Positions 17,871 through 25,664 of a DNA stretch of 64,000 nucleotides are shown here, in pieces; the first letter of the stretch is position 1, and each line of letters starts with the position of its first letter. The stretch covers positions 248,001 to 312,000 of the forward strand of contig NZ_JAFFQE010000002.1 in assembly GCF_016919005.1 (NCBI RefSeq). Direction: 5' to 3'. The stretch comes from Desulfopila inferna. Lineage in GTDB: Bacteria > Desulfobacterota > Desulfobulbia > Desulfobulbales > Desulfocapsaceae. Under the pieces are notes generated by a model, which was given only the letters and a program-made list of their open reading frames with translations, did no database searches and had not been told where the DNA came from. The translations under genes were made by a program, and so were the position numbers.

Positions 17871-19018
17871 CACCACACCTCCCTACATATTTCCAAGAGT
17901 TCCTCGGCCGACGCCGGACGTGGATTTGTCAAATTACAGGCATCATTCACCGCCATTGCACAAATCTTGTCAAGGTGGTGCTTCTGTTCCTCCGCTATCT
18001 CCTGGTGCAGTTTGAGGGATACATTGAAGGAGGAGAAGAATTCTTCAAGTTTGCCGATCCCTTCCTGCGCGGTTTCGTAATCGGATCCACTTCGCCGGTC
18101 AAGGATAACCCGGCCGATTTTAGCCAGTTTCTCGGTGGCATGTGAAAGGTTGAAGCGCATAACAGCAGGCAGCAGAATAGGATGGACATTACCATGGGAC
18201 ATGTCAAAGTGCCCGCCAAGTGAATGGGCCAGAGCATGTTCGGCACCCAACCCGGCATTGCTGAAGGCCATGGAGGCTGAAATCGCGGCAACACTGAGCT
18301 GCTCCAGAGACTTCAGTGAACGTGTCTCTACGGCCTCCGGCAGGTGGTGCAGGATAAGATCAATTGCCTTGAGGGAGTGCATCTCCGTAAACGGGGACGC
18401 GATCCTTGAAACATATGCTTCGACCGCATGGGCCAGAGCATCGGCGGCAGACTGAATGATCAGCTTTTCGGTCTTTGTCTGTAAAATAAGTGGATCGACT
18501 ATGGAAAGGTTGGGCACCAGCGAACGGGTGATTATCGACATCTTTACAGTCCGCTCAACATCCGTAATAATGCAGAACTGGGAGATATCAGAGCCGCTGC
18601 CGGCGGTGGTGGTGATGAACACCATCGGCGGCAAGGGACGCTGCACACGATTGGCGCCCTCATAATCACGTATTTTTCCACCGTTGCTGGCGATAATGGC
18701 TATGGCCTTAGCCGTGTCGAGTGCGCTGCCTCCACCGATGGCGATGATAACGTCGGTATCGTTTTTTAAGTAAAATTCAGCCCCCAGTTCAACCTCGTAA
18801 TCCCTTGGATTAGAGGTCACTCCCGAGTAATAAACCCAGTCAATGCCCTCTTTTTTAAGGATATCCATCAGCTGCTGAACCCATCCGGCCTCTTCAATGC
18901 CTGAGTCGCTTACCAAAAAGACTTTTTTGGCACCAAGTCTCAGTGAACATTGTCCCGTATGACGCAAACTGCCGCGGCCAAAAATAATCTCGGGAATGGC
19001 AAATTTAGTTACATCCAT
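17870..19018 (-). CDS. Iron-containing alcohol dehydrogenase, copy 2
   Basis: The 382-residue protein is a second family III dehydrogenase. It shows GGGSALDTAK, the metal-site region ADALAHAVEAYVS and HALAHSLGGHFDMSHGNVHPILLP. It is a diverged relative of copy 1 rather than a recent duplicate. It is translationally coupled to the downstream kinase and regulator genes, so an alcohol dehydrogenase and its presumed sensor are made together. No sigma-54 promoter was found in the 340 bases upstream, although two palindromic sites like those of copy 1 occur further up. Confidence 0.92.
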   Translation of the reverse strand: MDVTKFAIPEIIFGRGSLRHTGQCSLRLGAKKVFLVSDSGIEEAGWVQQLMDILKKEGIDWVYYSGVTSNPRDYEVELGAEFYLKNDTDVIIAIGGGSALDTAKAIAIIASNGGKIRDYEGANRVQRPLPPMVFITTTAGSGSDISQFCIITDVERTVKMSIITRSLVPNLSIVDPLILQTKTEKLIIQSAADALAHAVEAYVSRIASPFTEMHSLKAIDLILHHLPEAVETRSLKSLEQLSVAAISASMAFSNAGLGAEHALAHSLGGHFDMSHGNVHPILLPAVMRFNLSHATEKLAKIGRVILDRRSGSDYETAQEGIGKLEEFFSSFNVSLKLHQEIAEEQKHHLDKICAMAVNDACNLTNPRPASAEELLEICREVW

Positions 19019-19165
19019 AGAAAACTCCGTGTGTTATCGGCTTAGGTATACCGGCTACTAAACCGATTTATCAATGAGGATAGACTCTTAAAAAGCTCGA
19101 TTTACGCCTAGTATTTCAAGCTTTTTCAAAGTCGGAGTTTATGCCCGTGCGGGTGCTTATCGCAG

Positions 19166-19244
19166 AGTCCATCTCGGAACTTCGATGACTTTTTACGAGA
19201 TTATCAAAGATAATCTACATTGAAGTTGCGATATGGACTCAGAC
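19166..19244. repeat. Dispersed intergenic repeat, copy with inverted arms
   Basis: GAGTCCATCTCGGAACTTC and GAAGTTGCGATATGGACTC are near-perfect inverted arms about 40 bases apart. The inner sequence GATGACTTTTTACGAG matches the copy at 8159-8190. The full unit therefore looks like a hairpin-forming intergenic element, of which other copies keep one arm. Confidence 0.6.
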
Positions 19245-19359
19245 CCAAAGACCGATAGTATTTTAAAAATAACCTCAGCGTCTCTGTACTATACACTTTT
19301 TATGCCGAACATCAAAACACGGAATTTCAATGGATTAGATTACGACGCTACACGAAAAT

Positions 19360-19476
19360 GGGTCAAATTGACTCGTCTCGAAATATAAGGAAATCGTGGA
19401 TTAAAAAAACTGAAATATCTTCAGAAGATGCGTAAAAAGACTTGCGGGTCAAGATGACTCAAAAGTGGGTCAAAAG
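19360..19476. promoter_or_regulatory. Palindromic GGGTCA-N3-TGACTC sites upstream of ADH copy 2
   Basis: GGGTCA-AAT-TGACTC near 19361 and GGGTCA-AGA-TGACTC near 19448 are followed by a half site GGGTCA near 19466. They resemble the two sites upstream of the sigma-54 promoter of ADH copy 1. I see no gene in 19019-19657 apart from these sites and the repeat. Confidence 0.4.
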
Positions 19477-19657
19477 GAACATCCGTCACGTTTACGGCGC
19501 TCAAGGTCATCCAGCCGGTCGGCCGTGAACTGGGATAGGTAGGATGGGACAATCAGATACAGATGTCTTTGATGAAAAAGGTGAACTCCATGTAAGCCCT
19601 GCTCCATGGCCGGCAACGCCACCATTTTCATGCACAATTCACAATGGATCCCTGGAT

Positions 19658-19837
19658 TTATTTCTCATCTTTCAGGGTATCCAGTCGTCGAAGAAGGTCT
19701 GCAAGATGGTTCTCCGTACTCATCAGAAGTAGCTTTGCACTATATTGGCCGGGGTTCTTTTCGTAATTTTCACGAGACTCGGCCAATATGGCTTCCGTCT
19801 TCGCTATCTGCTCTTTAATTGCCTCTTTTTCACTCAT
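19658..19837 (-). CDS. Small helical protein, paralogue of 10397-10570
   Basis: The 59-residue product begins MSEKEAIKEQIAKTE and shares the 20-residue block QYSAKLLLMSTENHLADLLR with the product of 10397-10570. Differences between the two genes are mostly in third codon positions within the shared block, the pattern expected for selected proteins. The product is strongly charged and probably all helical. GGGGA lies about 11 bases before the ATG. No partner gene is adjacent. The family is not one I recognise. Confidence 0.8.
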   Translation of the reverse strand: MSEKEAIKEQIAKTEAILAESRENYEKNPGQYSAKLLLMSTENHLADLLRRLDTLKDEK

Positions 19838-19910
19838 AATTGATGATTCCCCTGAAAATTAAAAGTAGCTCTCACATTCAAAGTTCAGGTTCATATTAAA
19901 ATGATCTCAC

Positions 19911-19922
19911 CTGAACGTCTAC
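19911..19922 (-). promoter_or_regulatory. Second copy of the shared upstream motif
   Basis: CTGAACGTCTAC is identical to 10661-10672 and lies at a similar distance (74-85 bases) before the paralogous start codon. Confidence 0.45.
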
Positions 19923-20227
19923 CGGAAACCATAATTTTTAAGATTCTTTCGGATTAAACGCTACTGTCAATACCACCATGAACTTCCTTTTTATTAATTT
20001 GCCGATACATATACATGATGATGATCTCGTAAAACGAAAAAACAACAACAACTCAAGGAGACTAGACGGTTACCTTAAAATAGGATATTCTTTTGGCCAT
20101 TTATGAAAAAAAGTTTTATGCTGTTAACGAGATAAAGCAGCAATAAGGAAGGGAGCTGAAAAATCCTTCATTTTCACCGCATCTATTTGAAGCTTTTCCT
20201 GCTCCCTCATAATTACTTCAGGAGTAC

Positions 20228-20350
20228 ATGATGAAACAAAAAACAGAGAATGACAAAAAAAGAGTCCCTTTCGAATTTATAATTGATATTCTTAAGTGGT
20301 TGCTGGAACTCAATCTGTTGAAACTAGGCGTAAAGAAACCAGCTTCCTAA
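20228..20350 (+). CDS. Possible 40-residue peptide with an amphipathic helix
   Basis: An open frame starts ATGATG at 20228, with AGGAG just upstream. It encodes a charged N-terminus, then a hydrophobic helix (FEFIIDILKWLLELNLLKLG) and a basic tail. A membrane-surface peptide is possible. There is no homologue in the window, so only the ribosome-binding site and composition support it. The flanks 19923-20227 and 20351-20784 show no other gene. Confidence 0.4.
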   Translation: MMKQKTENDKKRVPFEFIIDILKWLLELNLLKLGVKKPAS

Positions 20351-20784
20351 GAATCTGGCAGATTATAGCAATTTTTTTTCTACTCAAACTCCGAGAAAGG
20401 ACATCATCCGACAGGCTCTAGCCCGAATATTATAGGGGCTGCCAGGTTCGGTTCATTATCGGTCACAGGCCATTTTCTGCATCAATCTAATTTCAAGCGG
20501 GAATGAAGAGATCCACCACGTGAACTGTCAAGATACCGCATTCGCCCTAGTTTGTGTCTGTCCATAAATGGCCCTTTCATCCTAACTCTTCGTTGCTCTC
20601 GAAATTTAATCCTCGGAATATCGGCTATATGCCTCCGGTTAAATTCATCGAGCGCCTCGATTTAGAACAGGTAAGCGTTAGACTCCGAAATTACTCATTC
20701 CTGGGCAGACACTAGTTTACTAAAAGGTCACTGTCGACAATTTACTGCCACCTTGTTGCACTTGTTCGCCCTTGGGATGTTTTC

Positions 20785-20822
20785 TTGACTATCAAGTATC
20801 TTGATACTCAAAATAGTTGACA
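20785..20822 (+). promoter_or_regulatory. MarR-type operator overlapping promoter elements
   Basis: TATCAAG-TAT-CTTGATA at 20790-20806 is a perfect 7+7 palindrome of the kind bound by MarR proteins. TTGACT at 20785-20790 and TTGACA at 20817-20822 could serve as -35 boxes on either side. The operon behind it encodes a MarR protein, which fits autoregulation. Confidence 0.6.
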
Positions 20823-20875
20823 ATGTAACTATTCCCTGTTTTGATCCTCCTCGTATTCTTACAGGAGGAAAAAAA

Positions 20876-21649
20876 ATGGAACTCGAAACACTATTATTGG
20901 CAGCGATCCAATCCAGCTTTTTGCTTGGTCTTCTTCACGGAGTCAATCCTTGTGGTCATAGCTGGCTGGTGCTGGCCCCATTTATAACCGGAGAAAAAAA
21001 TGGCGGGCGGGTTGCCCTCCTCACTTGTGCTTTTCTCGGTGGAACCGCTTTGGCCTGTCTCGCCTTAGGCGCCAGCCTTGGGGCAATCTCCCAGATTGTA
21101 CCCGTGCATATGAGTGCCTGGGTGGAAGGAGGAACATCTTTCATTCTGATTCTCCTGGGCATGATGCTCATATATAATCCAGAGATACTGCACAATCATA
21201 CCCATGGTCATGATCACGGACATGATGAGCATGACGGGTCCTGTCACTCAACCGGGCACGAGCACAGCCATCGTCAATGCGAGGTGCAACATGATCATGA
21301 CACTTCAGATTCCCTTAATTTATTCAAGAAGCTGTCTGCCAGCACCAAATGGTTGCCGTTTGCTTTATTCGGCATCGGGTTTGTCAACATGATAGTGCCT
21401 TGTCCAACGGCTGCCGTAATGTATGGCTATGCACTGAATGCAGGGAGCACCCTTACCGCAACCCTTGTCTTTGGAACCTATGCTGTTTCCACGGCAATCG
21501 CCGTTGGGGGTGTAATATTTTTAATATACAAGGCTACCAGTATGGCAAGTTCGCTTCAGAAAAAATGGATAGAGCCGCTGATCATGCGGCTGTCCGGAGG
21601 TGTGATTGTCGTCTTTTCCGCATATAGCCTCTATCAACTATCTGCCTGA
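20876..21649 (+). CDS. His-rich polytopic permease (TauE/UreH/RcnA-like)
   Basis: The 257-residue membrane protein has about six helices. The first contains HGVNPCGHSW, and a later one has FVNMIVPCPTAAVMYGYALN. Such paired Cys/Pro helix motifs are seen in TauE/SafE-like and nickel/cobalt exporter families. The loop near residues 105-140 is very rich in histidine (HNHTHGHDHGHDEHD and on) and should bind divalent metal. A nickel or cobalt exporter is the best guess. Start is the ATG at 20876, preceded by AGGAGGAA. The frame extends 25 codons upstream through the operator, which argues against the longer form. A marR gene follows. Confidence 0.7.
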   Translation: MELETLLLAAIQSSFLLGLLHGVNPCGHSWLVLAPFITGEKNGGRVALLTCAFLGGTALACLALGASLGAISQIVPVHMSAWVEGGTSFILILLGMMLIYNPEILHNHTHGHDHGHDEHDGSCHSTGHEHSHRQCEVQHDHDTSDSLNLFKKLSASTKWLPFALFGIGFVNMIVPCPTAAVMYGYALNAGSTLTATLVFGTYAVSTAIAVGGVIFLIYKATSMASSLQKKWIEPLIMRLSGGVIVVFSAYSLYQLSA

Positions 21650-21674
21650 CCACATAATAAAGGTATCGGACATC

Positions 21675-22088
21675 ATGAGTCTGGAATTACTCTCACACCA
21701 ACTGGCTGAATTTTACGATAAAATGTCTTCATGGGAGCATTCCATAGTCAAAGACAGCGGTTTATCTCCGGCTCAGATGCATACGGTCGAGATAATTGGC
21801 CATAATCAGGACATGAGGATGAAGGAACTGGCGGAACGGCTCGGAGTGACAACAGGAACACTCACAGTGGGAGTGGACAAACTCGAGAAATTGGGCCTGG
21901 TCCAACGCAGGCCCCATGAAAAGGACCGCCGTTCATGGTTGATTGTTTTAACCGATAAAGGAAAAAAGATGTATGAAGAACATCATGCATTTCATCAACA
22001 GTTCACTAATGAAATTTCAGGTGATCTCACCTTGGAGCAAATTAAAACCCTCACGGAACATCTCGATAAGTTACTGAAAAGGCTATAA
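21675..22088 (+). CDS. MarR family transcriptional regulator
   Basis: The 137-residue protein has the winged helix of MarR proteins (MRMKELAERLGVTTGTLTVGVDKLEKLGLVQRRPHEKDRRSWLIVLTDKG). It starts at the ATG at 21675, 25 bases after the permease stop, with AAAGGT upstream. A longer in-frame form would overlap the permease gene and lacks support. It probably represses its own operon through the palindrome at 20790-20806. Whether it senses metal is not visible. The C-terminal and hinge regions have several histidines (EEHHAFHQQ). Confidence 0.88.
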   Translation: MSLELLSHQLAEFYDKMSSWEHSIVKDSGLSPAQMHTVEIIGHNQDMRMKELAERLGVTTGTLTVGVDKLEKLGLVQRRPHEKDRRSWLIVLTDKGKKMYEEHHAFHQQFTNEISGDLTLEQIKTLTEHLDKLLKRL

Positions 22089-22155
22089 ATAGAATTTTTT
22101 CATCTTTTTTCACCAGTGTCCCAAGGCTGCAGATCCGGAACGGTCAGGCCTGCGG

Positions 22156-22929
22156 TCATCGCTGATTATGCATAAGCGCTGAAAACTTATCAAAGTACTG
22201 CCCGAGAGTATCTGCCGAATGGGAATCTGAGCTTAATACAAACTCGATATTTTTGGCTGCGGCTTCCCTGAGTATCATTGAGCCGGGATACTGCTCCCGC
22301 GGTGGATGGCCAAGACCTGCGGTGTTTATTTCTATCTTGACCCCCTGCCGGCTGATGATCTCCAGGGTTTCGCTCACCAGGGACCTGTACCAGAAGGAGG
22401 TCTCATCGAAGAAGGTAAAATCCCTGTTGTGCTTTTTCAGCACATCAAGGTGGCCGACGGTATCGAACCAGCCGGTGGAGATAGCCTCCTGCAGAGTCCC
22501 ATAATAACGATGGCAGAGGGCTCTGCCATCGTTATCGAAATCCTCCAGCAGCGGAGCAAACTCCCCGGCGGTGCCGTTTACCAGGTGGAGCCGCTCTCTT
22601 CCGGGCAGATGATGAATGGAGACAAGCAGATAGTCCCAGCCCTGCCGGACGAGAGATTCTATCCATGGCCGAAATTCAGCAATATATTCGATCTCAAGAC
22701 CGAGGTTTACCCTCAGCCTGCCTGAATATTTCTGCCGTACCTCTTCAATTTCCTGCCTGTATCTCATCAACTGACCAGCGTCGATGGCGTAACGATTGAT
22801 AAACGGCAGGGGCATATGATCGGTGATGGCGATCTCGGTGAGTCCTCTTTTCAGGGCGGCGCGGGCCATGTCGTCGACCGTTCCGCTGCCGTCGGAAAAC
22901 CGGGTATGCATATGGAAATCGCCGGACAT
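22156..22929 (-). CDS. PHP-domain phosphoesterase (histidinol-phosphatase type)
   Basis: The 257-residue protein begins MSGDFHMHTRFSDG, the first metal-binding motif of PHP enzymes. ITDHMPLP, a conserved glutamate in LGLEIEY, VSIHHLPG, GHLDVLKKH and the C-terminal SSDSHS give the rest of the metal site. It resembles HisK-like histidinol-phosphate phosphatases, but other phosphoesters are possible. I prefer the ATG at 22929 over a TTG four codons upstream. It is convergent with marR and stands alone. Confidence 0.8.
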   Translation of the reverse strand: MSGDFHMHTRFSDGSGTVDDMARAALKRGLTEIAITDHMPLPFINRYAIDAGQLMRYRQEIEEVRQKYSGRLRVNLGLEIEYIAEFRPWIESLVRQGWDYLLVSIHHLPGRERLHLVNGTAGEFAPLLEDFDNDGRALCHRYYGTLQEAISTGWFDTVGHLDVLKKHNRDFTFFDETSFWYRSLVSETLEIISRQGVKIEINTAGLGHPPREQYPGSMILREAAAKNIEFVLSSDSHSADTLGQYFDKFSALMHNQR

Positions 22930-23035
22930 GCCTATCTGCAAGATAACACCTTCTTGTTGTTGTTAATTGAGGAGCAAATCTTAATCACTTTCAATTCAAC
23001 TTTCACTGAAATTCTCAGCAGCAAGACCGTTTTTC

Positions 23036-23768
23036 TCGGGGACACCATACTTAAATATTGACATTGAAGCGGTTTGTCTGTAGTTTTCTCTTATGGCACG
23101 CATAGCACGGGTGGTCGCACCAGGGGTTCCCCATCATATCATCCAGCGGGGTAATCGCCGGCTGGACACCTTTTTCTCAGAGAGAGACTACAAGGAATAT
23201 CTTTATCTGATGGCTGACTGGTGTAACCGTTGTAAGGTAGAGATCTGGGCTTACTGCCTGATGCCGAATCACGTTCACCTCATCGGCATGTCGCAGACCG
23301 AAGAAGGGCTGCGCAAGGGCATTGGCGAAGCTCATCGCCGCTATACGCTCTATATCAACGGCGAAAACGACTGGAAGGGCCACCTCTGGCAAGGGAGATT
23401 TGCCTCCTATCCGATGGACGAGAGCCATCTTATTGCCGCAACACGGTATATCCTCATGAATCCGGTATGGGCCCGACTTGCGAGAAAACCGGAAAAATAC
23501 AAGTGGAGCAGCTGCAAGGCGCATCTGGAAGGCAAGGATGACATCCTGGTGAAGGTTGCCCCTCTCGCCAGACTTGTCCCTGACTTCAGGGAACTGCTCG
23601 ATTCAGAATTGCCTCCGGAGCAGTATGAGGCCCTCAAAAGCCATGAAAAGACCGGCAGACCGCTGGGCGATGAAGCCTTTCTCGACAACTTGGAGCAGAT
23701 CACCGCTCGATCGCTGAAGAAGAAAAAGCCGGGACCGAAGAAAAGATAATCTCGTATAGTGTCCCCGA
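23036..23768 (+). mobile_element. RAYT element bounded by 15-base inverted repeats
   Basis: TCGGGGACACCATAC at 23036-23050 and GTATAGTGTCCCCGA at 23754-23768 are inverted repeats with one mismatch, and they flank a single transposase gene. Such ends are typical of REP-associated tyrosine transposase loci. No target duplication is evident. Confidence 0.75.
23093..23749 (+). CDS. REP-associated tyrosine transposase (RAYT, IS200-like HUH family)
   Basis: The 218-residue protein starts with the family signature HHIIQRGNRR. It has the HUH metal-binding motif in MPNHVHLI (about residue 61-68) and a candidate catalytic tyrosine in EAHRRYTLYIN. LWQGRFASYPMD and RYILMNPVWARL are further hallmarks. 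It should nick single-stranded DNA at hairpin ends. The gene is complete and probably functional. A lysine-rich tail (KKKKPGPKKR) ends it. Confidence 0.9.
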   Translation: MARIARVVAPGVPHHIIQRGNRRLDTFFSERDYKEYLYLMADWCNRCKVEIWAYCLMPNHVHLIGMSQTEEGLRKGIGEAHRRYTLYINGENDWKGHLWQGRFASYPMDESHLIAATRYILMNPVWARLARKPEKYKWSSCKAHLEGKDDILVKVAPLARLVPDFRELLDSELPPEQYEALKSHEKTGRPLGDEAFLDNLEQITARSLKKKKPGPKKR

Positions 23769-23862
23769 AATTCTTCCTGCACTTGGTAGGAAGAAACAGC
23801 ATACATCAGAGTTTTGCGGCGTAAATCGCGCTCTGTTCCCGGCAACCTGATCTTCATATCTT

Positions 23863-24819
23863 ATGAAAAACGTATTTCATCTCATATTGAAACGAACTCT
23901 GGCCAGTCTGGTGACGGTTTTCGTAATTTCACTCATAATATTTATCGGTGTCGAGCTGCTTCCGGGCGATGTCGCTGAAACGGTGCTTGGCCAGTCGGCA
24001 ACACAAGAGACGGTCAAGGCTTTTCGCGACGAACTCAAGCTCGATCTGCCGCCCCACATCCGCTACGGCGTCTGGCTGGGTGATTTTCTCCAGGGCGACT
24101 TTGGCAATTCCCTGGCCAACGGCAGGCCGGTATCCGGCCTGATTGGCTGGAGGTTCGCCAACACCCTGTTTCTGGCGGCGACCACGGCAGTCATCGCCGT
24201 CCCTCTTGCCGTCCTTCTCGGTATGATGGCCGCCTTCTACCGCAATACGCTCTTTGATAAATCCATTTCCACCATCACGCTCAGCTTTATTTCCTTTCCG
24301 GAGTTCTTTATCGCCTATATCCTTATCGTTATTTTCTCCGTGCAGTTAAATATCCTTCCCAGCATGGCGGCGATCAACCCCGGGATGGGGCTCTGGGCCA
24401 AGCTTGAAGCGATCCTTCTGCCCGCCCTTACCCTGACCTGCGTGGTCACCGCTCACATGATGCGTCAGACCAGGGCGGCAATTATCAACGTTTTGTCGAG
24501 CGCCTACATCGAAATGGCCGAACTCAAGGGGGTCAGGCGCCTGCGCATCATCATGCTGCACGCCTTCCCCAACTCTCTGTCACCCGTTATCAATGTCATA
24601 GCTTTAAATCTCGCCTATCTTGTAGTTGGTGTTGTGATTGTCGAAGTTGTCTTCGTCTACCCGGGACTCGGGCAGCTGCTGGTCGACTCGGTGGCAAAAA
24701 GGGACATTCCGGTGGTTCAGGCTTCGGGACTGATATTTGCCACGGCATATATCTTTCTCAACCTGATTGCCGATGTTCTTTCCATGCTGGTCAATCCGCG
24801 GCTGCGCCGCTCATCGTAA
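23863..24819 (+). CDS. ABC importer permease 1 (DppB/OppB type)
   Basis: The 318-residue permease has about six helices. The N-terminal start LKRTLASLVTVFVISLIIFIGVELLPGD is typical of the DppB family, with the coupling segment YIEMAELKGVRRLRIIMLHAFPNSLSPVI. It is the first of four genes encoding a full oligopeptide/nickel-type importer, with a 15-base gap to the second permease. The ligand may be a peptide, a nickel chelate or another small molecule. Confidence 0.9.
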   Translation: MKNVFHLILKRTLASLVTVFVISLIIFIGVELLPGDVAETVLGQSATQETVKAFRDELKLDLPPHIRYGVWLGDFLQGDFGNSLANGRPVSGLIGWRFANTLFLAATTAVIAVPLAVLLGMMAAFYRNTLFDKSISTITLSFISFPEFFIAYILIVIFSVQLNILPSMAAINPGMGLWAKLEAILLPALTLTCVVTAHMMRQTRAAIINVLSSAYIEMAELKGVRRLRIIMLHAFPNSLSPVINVIALNLAYLVVGVVIVEVVFVYPGLGQLLVDSVAKRDIPVVQASGLIFATAYIFLNLIADVLSMLVNPRLRRSS

Positions 24820-24834
24820 AATGGAGTTGCTACT

Positions 24835-25653
24835 GTGTTTGAACTGTTGAAAAGATCACCTCTAAGCGCCCGTATCGGTCTTGGTATCGTGCTGATCAAC
24901 TGTTTGATCGCCATTTTTGCACCGTTTCTTGCCCCCTATGATGAAACCAGCGTAGTCGGCGATGTCTGGGAGAGCTTTTCTTCACAATTTTATCTGGGAA
25001 CAGACCATCTCGGCAGGGACCTGTTCACCCGCATGGTTTTCGGGGCCAGAAACACCATCGCCCTTGCCTTTCTGACCACCGCCATTTCCTTTGTGCTCGG
25101 AACTTCGCTCGGGTTTATCGCCGCGACCAAGGGCGGCTGGGTGGATCAGATATTCAGCCGGATCATCGATATATTCATGGCCTTTCCAACCCTTATCTTC
25201 GCTCTGATGATCATCTCGGTTTTGGGCTCTTCCATCCCTGTGCTGATCTTCACCATCGCTCTGCTCGATTCCACCAGGGTGTACAGGCTGTCCAGGGCCG
25301 TGGCCATGGACATTGAAGTGATGGAATTTGTCGAGGCGGCCCGGTTGCGCGGGGAAGGTTTGTGGTGGATCATGCGCCATGAGATCCTGCCCAACGCCAT
25401 GCCGCCGCTGGTGGCCGAATTCGGCCTGCGCTTCTGCTTTGTTTTTCTGTTTATCGCCTCGCTGAGTTTTCTCGGCCTGGGACTGCAGCCCCCCCTGGCC
25501 GACTGGGGCGGCATGGTCAGGGAAAATGGCGGTGCCATCACCTTTGGCATCTATATCCCGCTGATACCCGCGGCAGCCATTGCCGTACTCACCGTCGGTG
25601 TCAATCTCATTGTCGACTGGTTTCTGCATCTGGCCAGCGGACTGCATGAATAA
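24835..25653 (+). CDS. ABC importer permease 2 (DppC/OppC type)
   Basis: The 272-residue permease matches DppC-like proteins: LGTDHLGRDLFTRMVFGARNT near residue 55, the coupling loop FVEAARLRGEGLWWIMRHEILPNAMPPL, and the end FLGLGLQPPLADWGGMV. It starts with GTG at 24835, preceded by GGAG. It works as a heterodimer with the product of the preceding gene. Confidence 0.9.
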   Translation: MFELLKRSPLSARIGLGIVLINCLIAIFAPFLAPYDETSVVGDVWESFSSQFYLGTDHLGRDLFTRMVFGARNTIALAFLTTAISFVLGTSLGFIAATKGGWVDQIFSRIIDIFMAFPTLIFALMIISVLGSSIPVLIFTIALLDSTRVYRLSRAVAMDIEVMEFVEAARLRGEGLWWIMRHEILPNAMPPLVAEFGLRFCFVFLFIASLSFLGLGLQPPLADWGGMVRENGGAITFGIYIPLIPAAAIAVLTVGVNLIVDWFLHLASGLHE

Positions 25654-25664
25654 TCGGAGGAGCT

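Noticed and set aside
19019-19360. Sigma-54 promoter upstream of the second alcohol dehydrogenase.
   Set aside because: No TGGCA-N-TTGC match with correct spacing was found on the minus strand, although palindromes like those of the first ADH occur further upstream.
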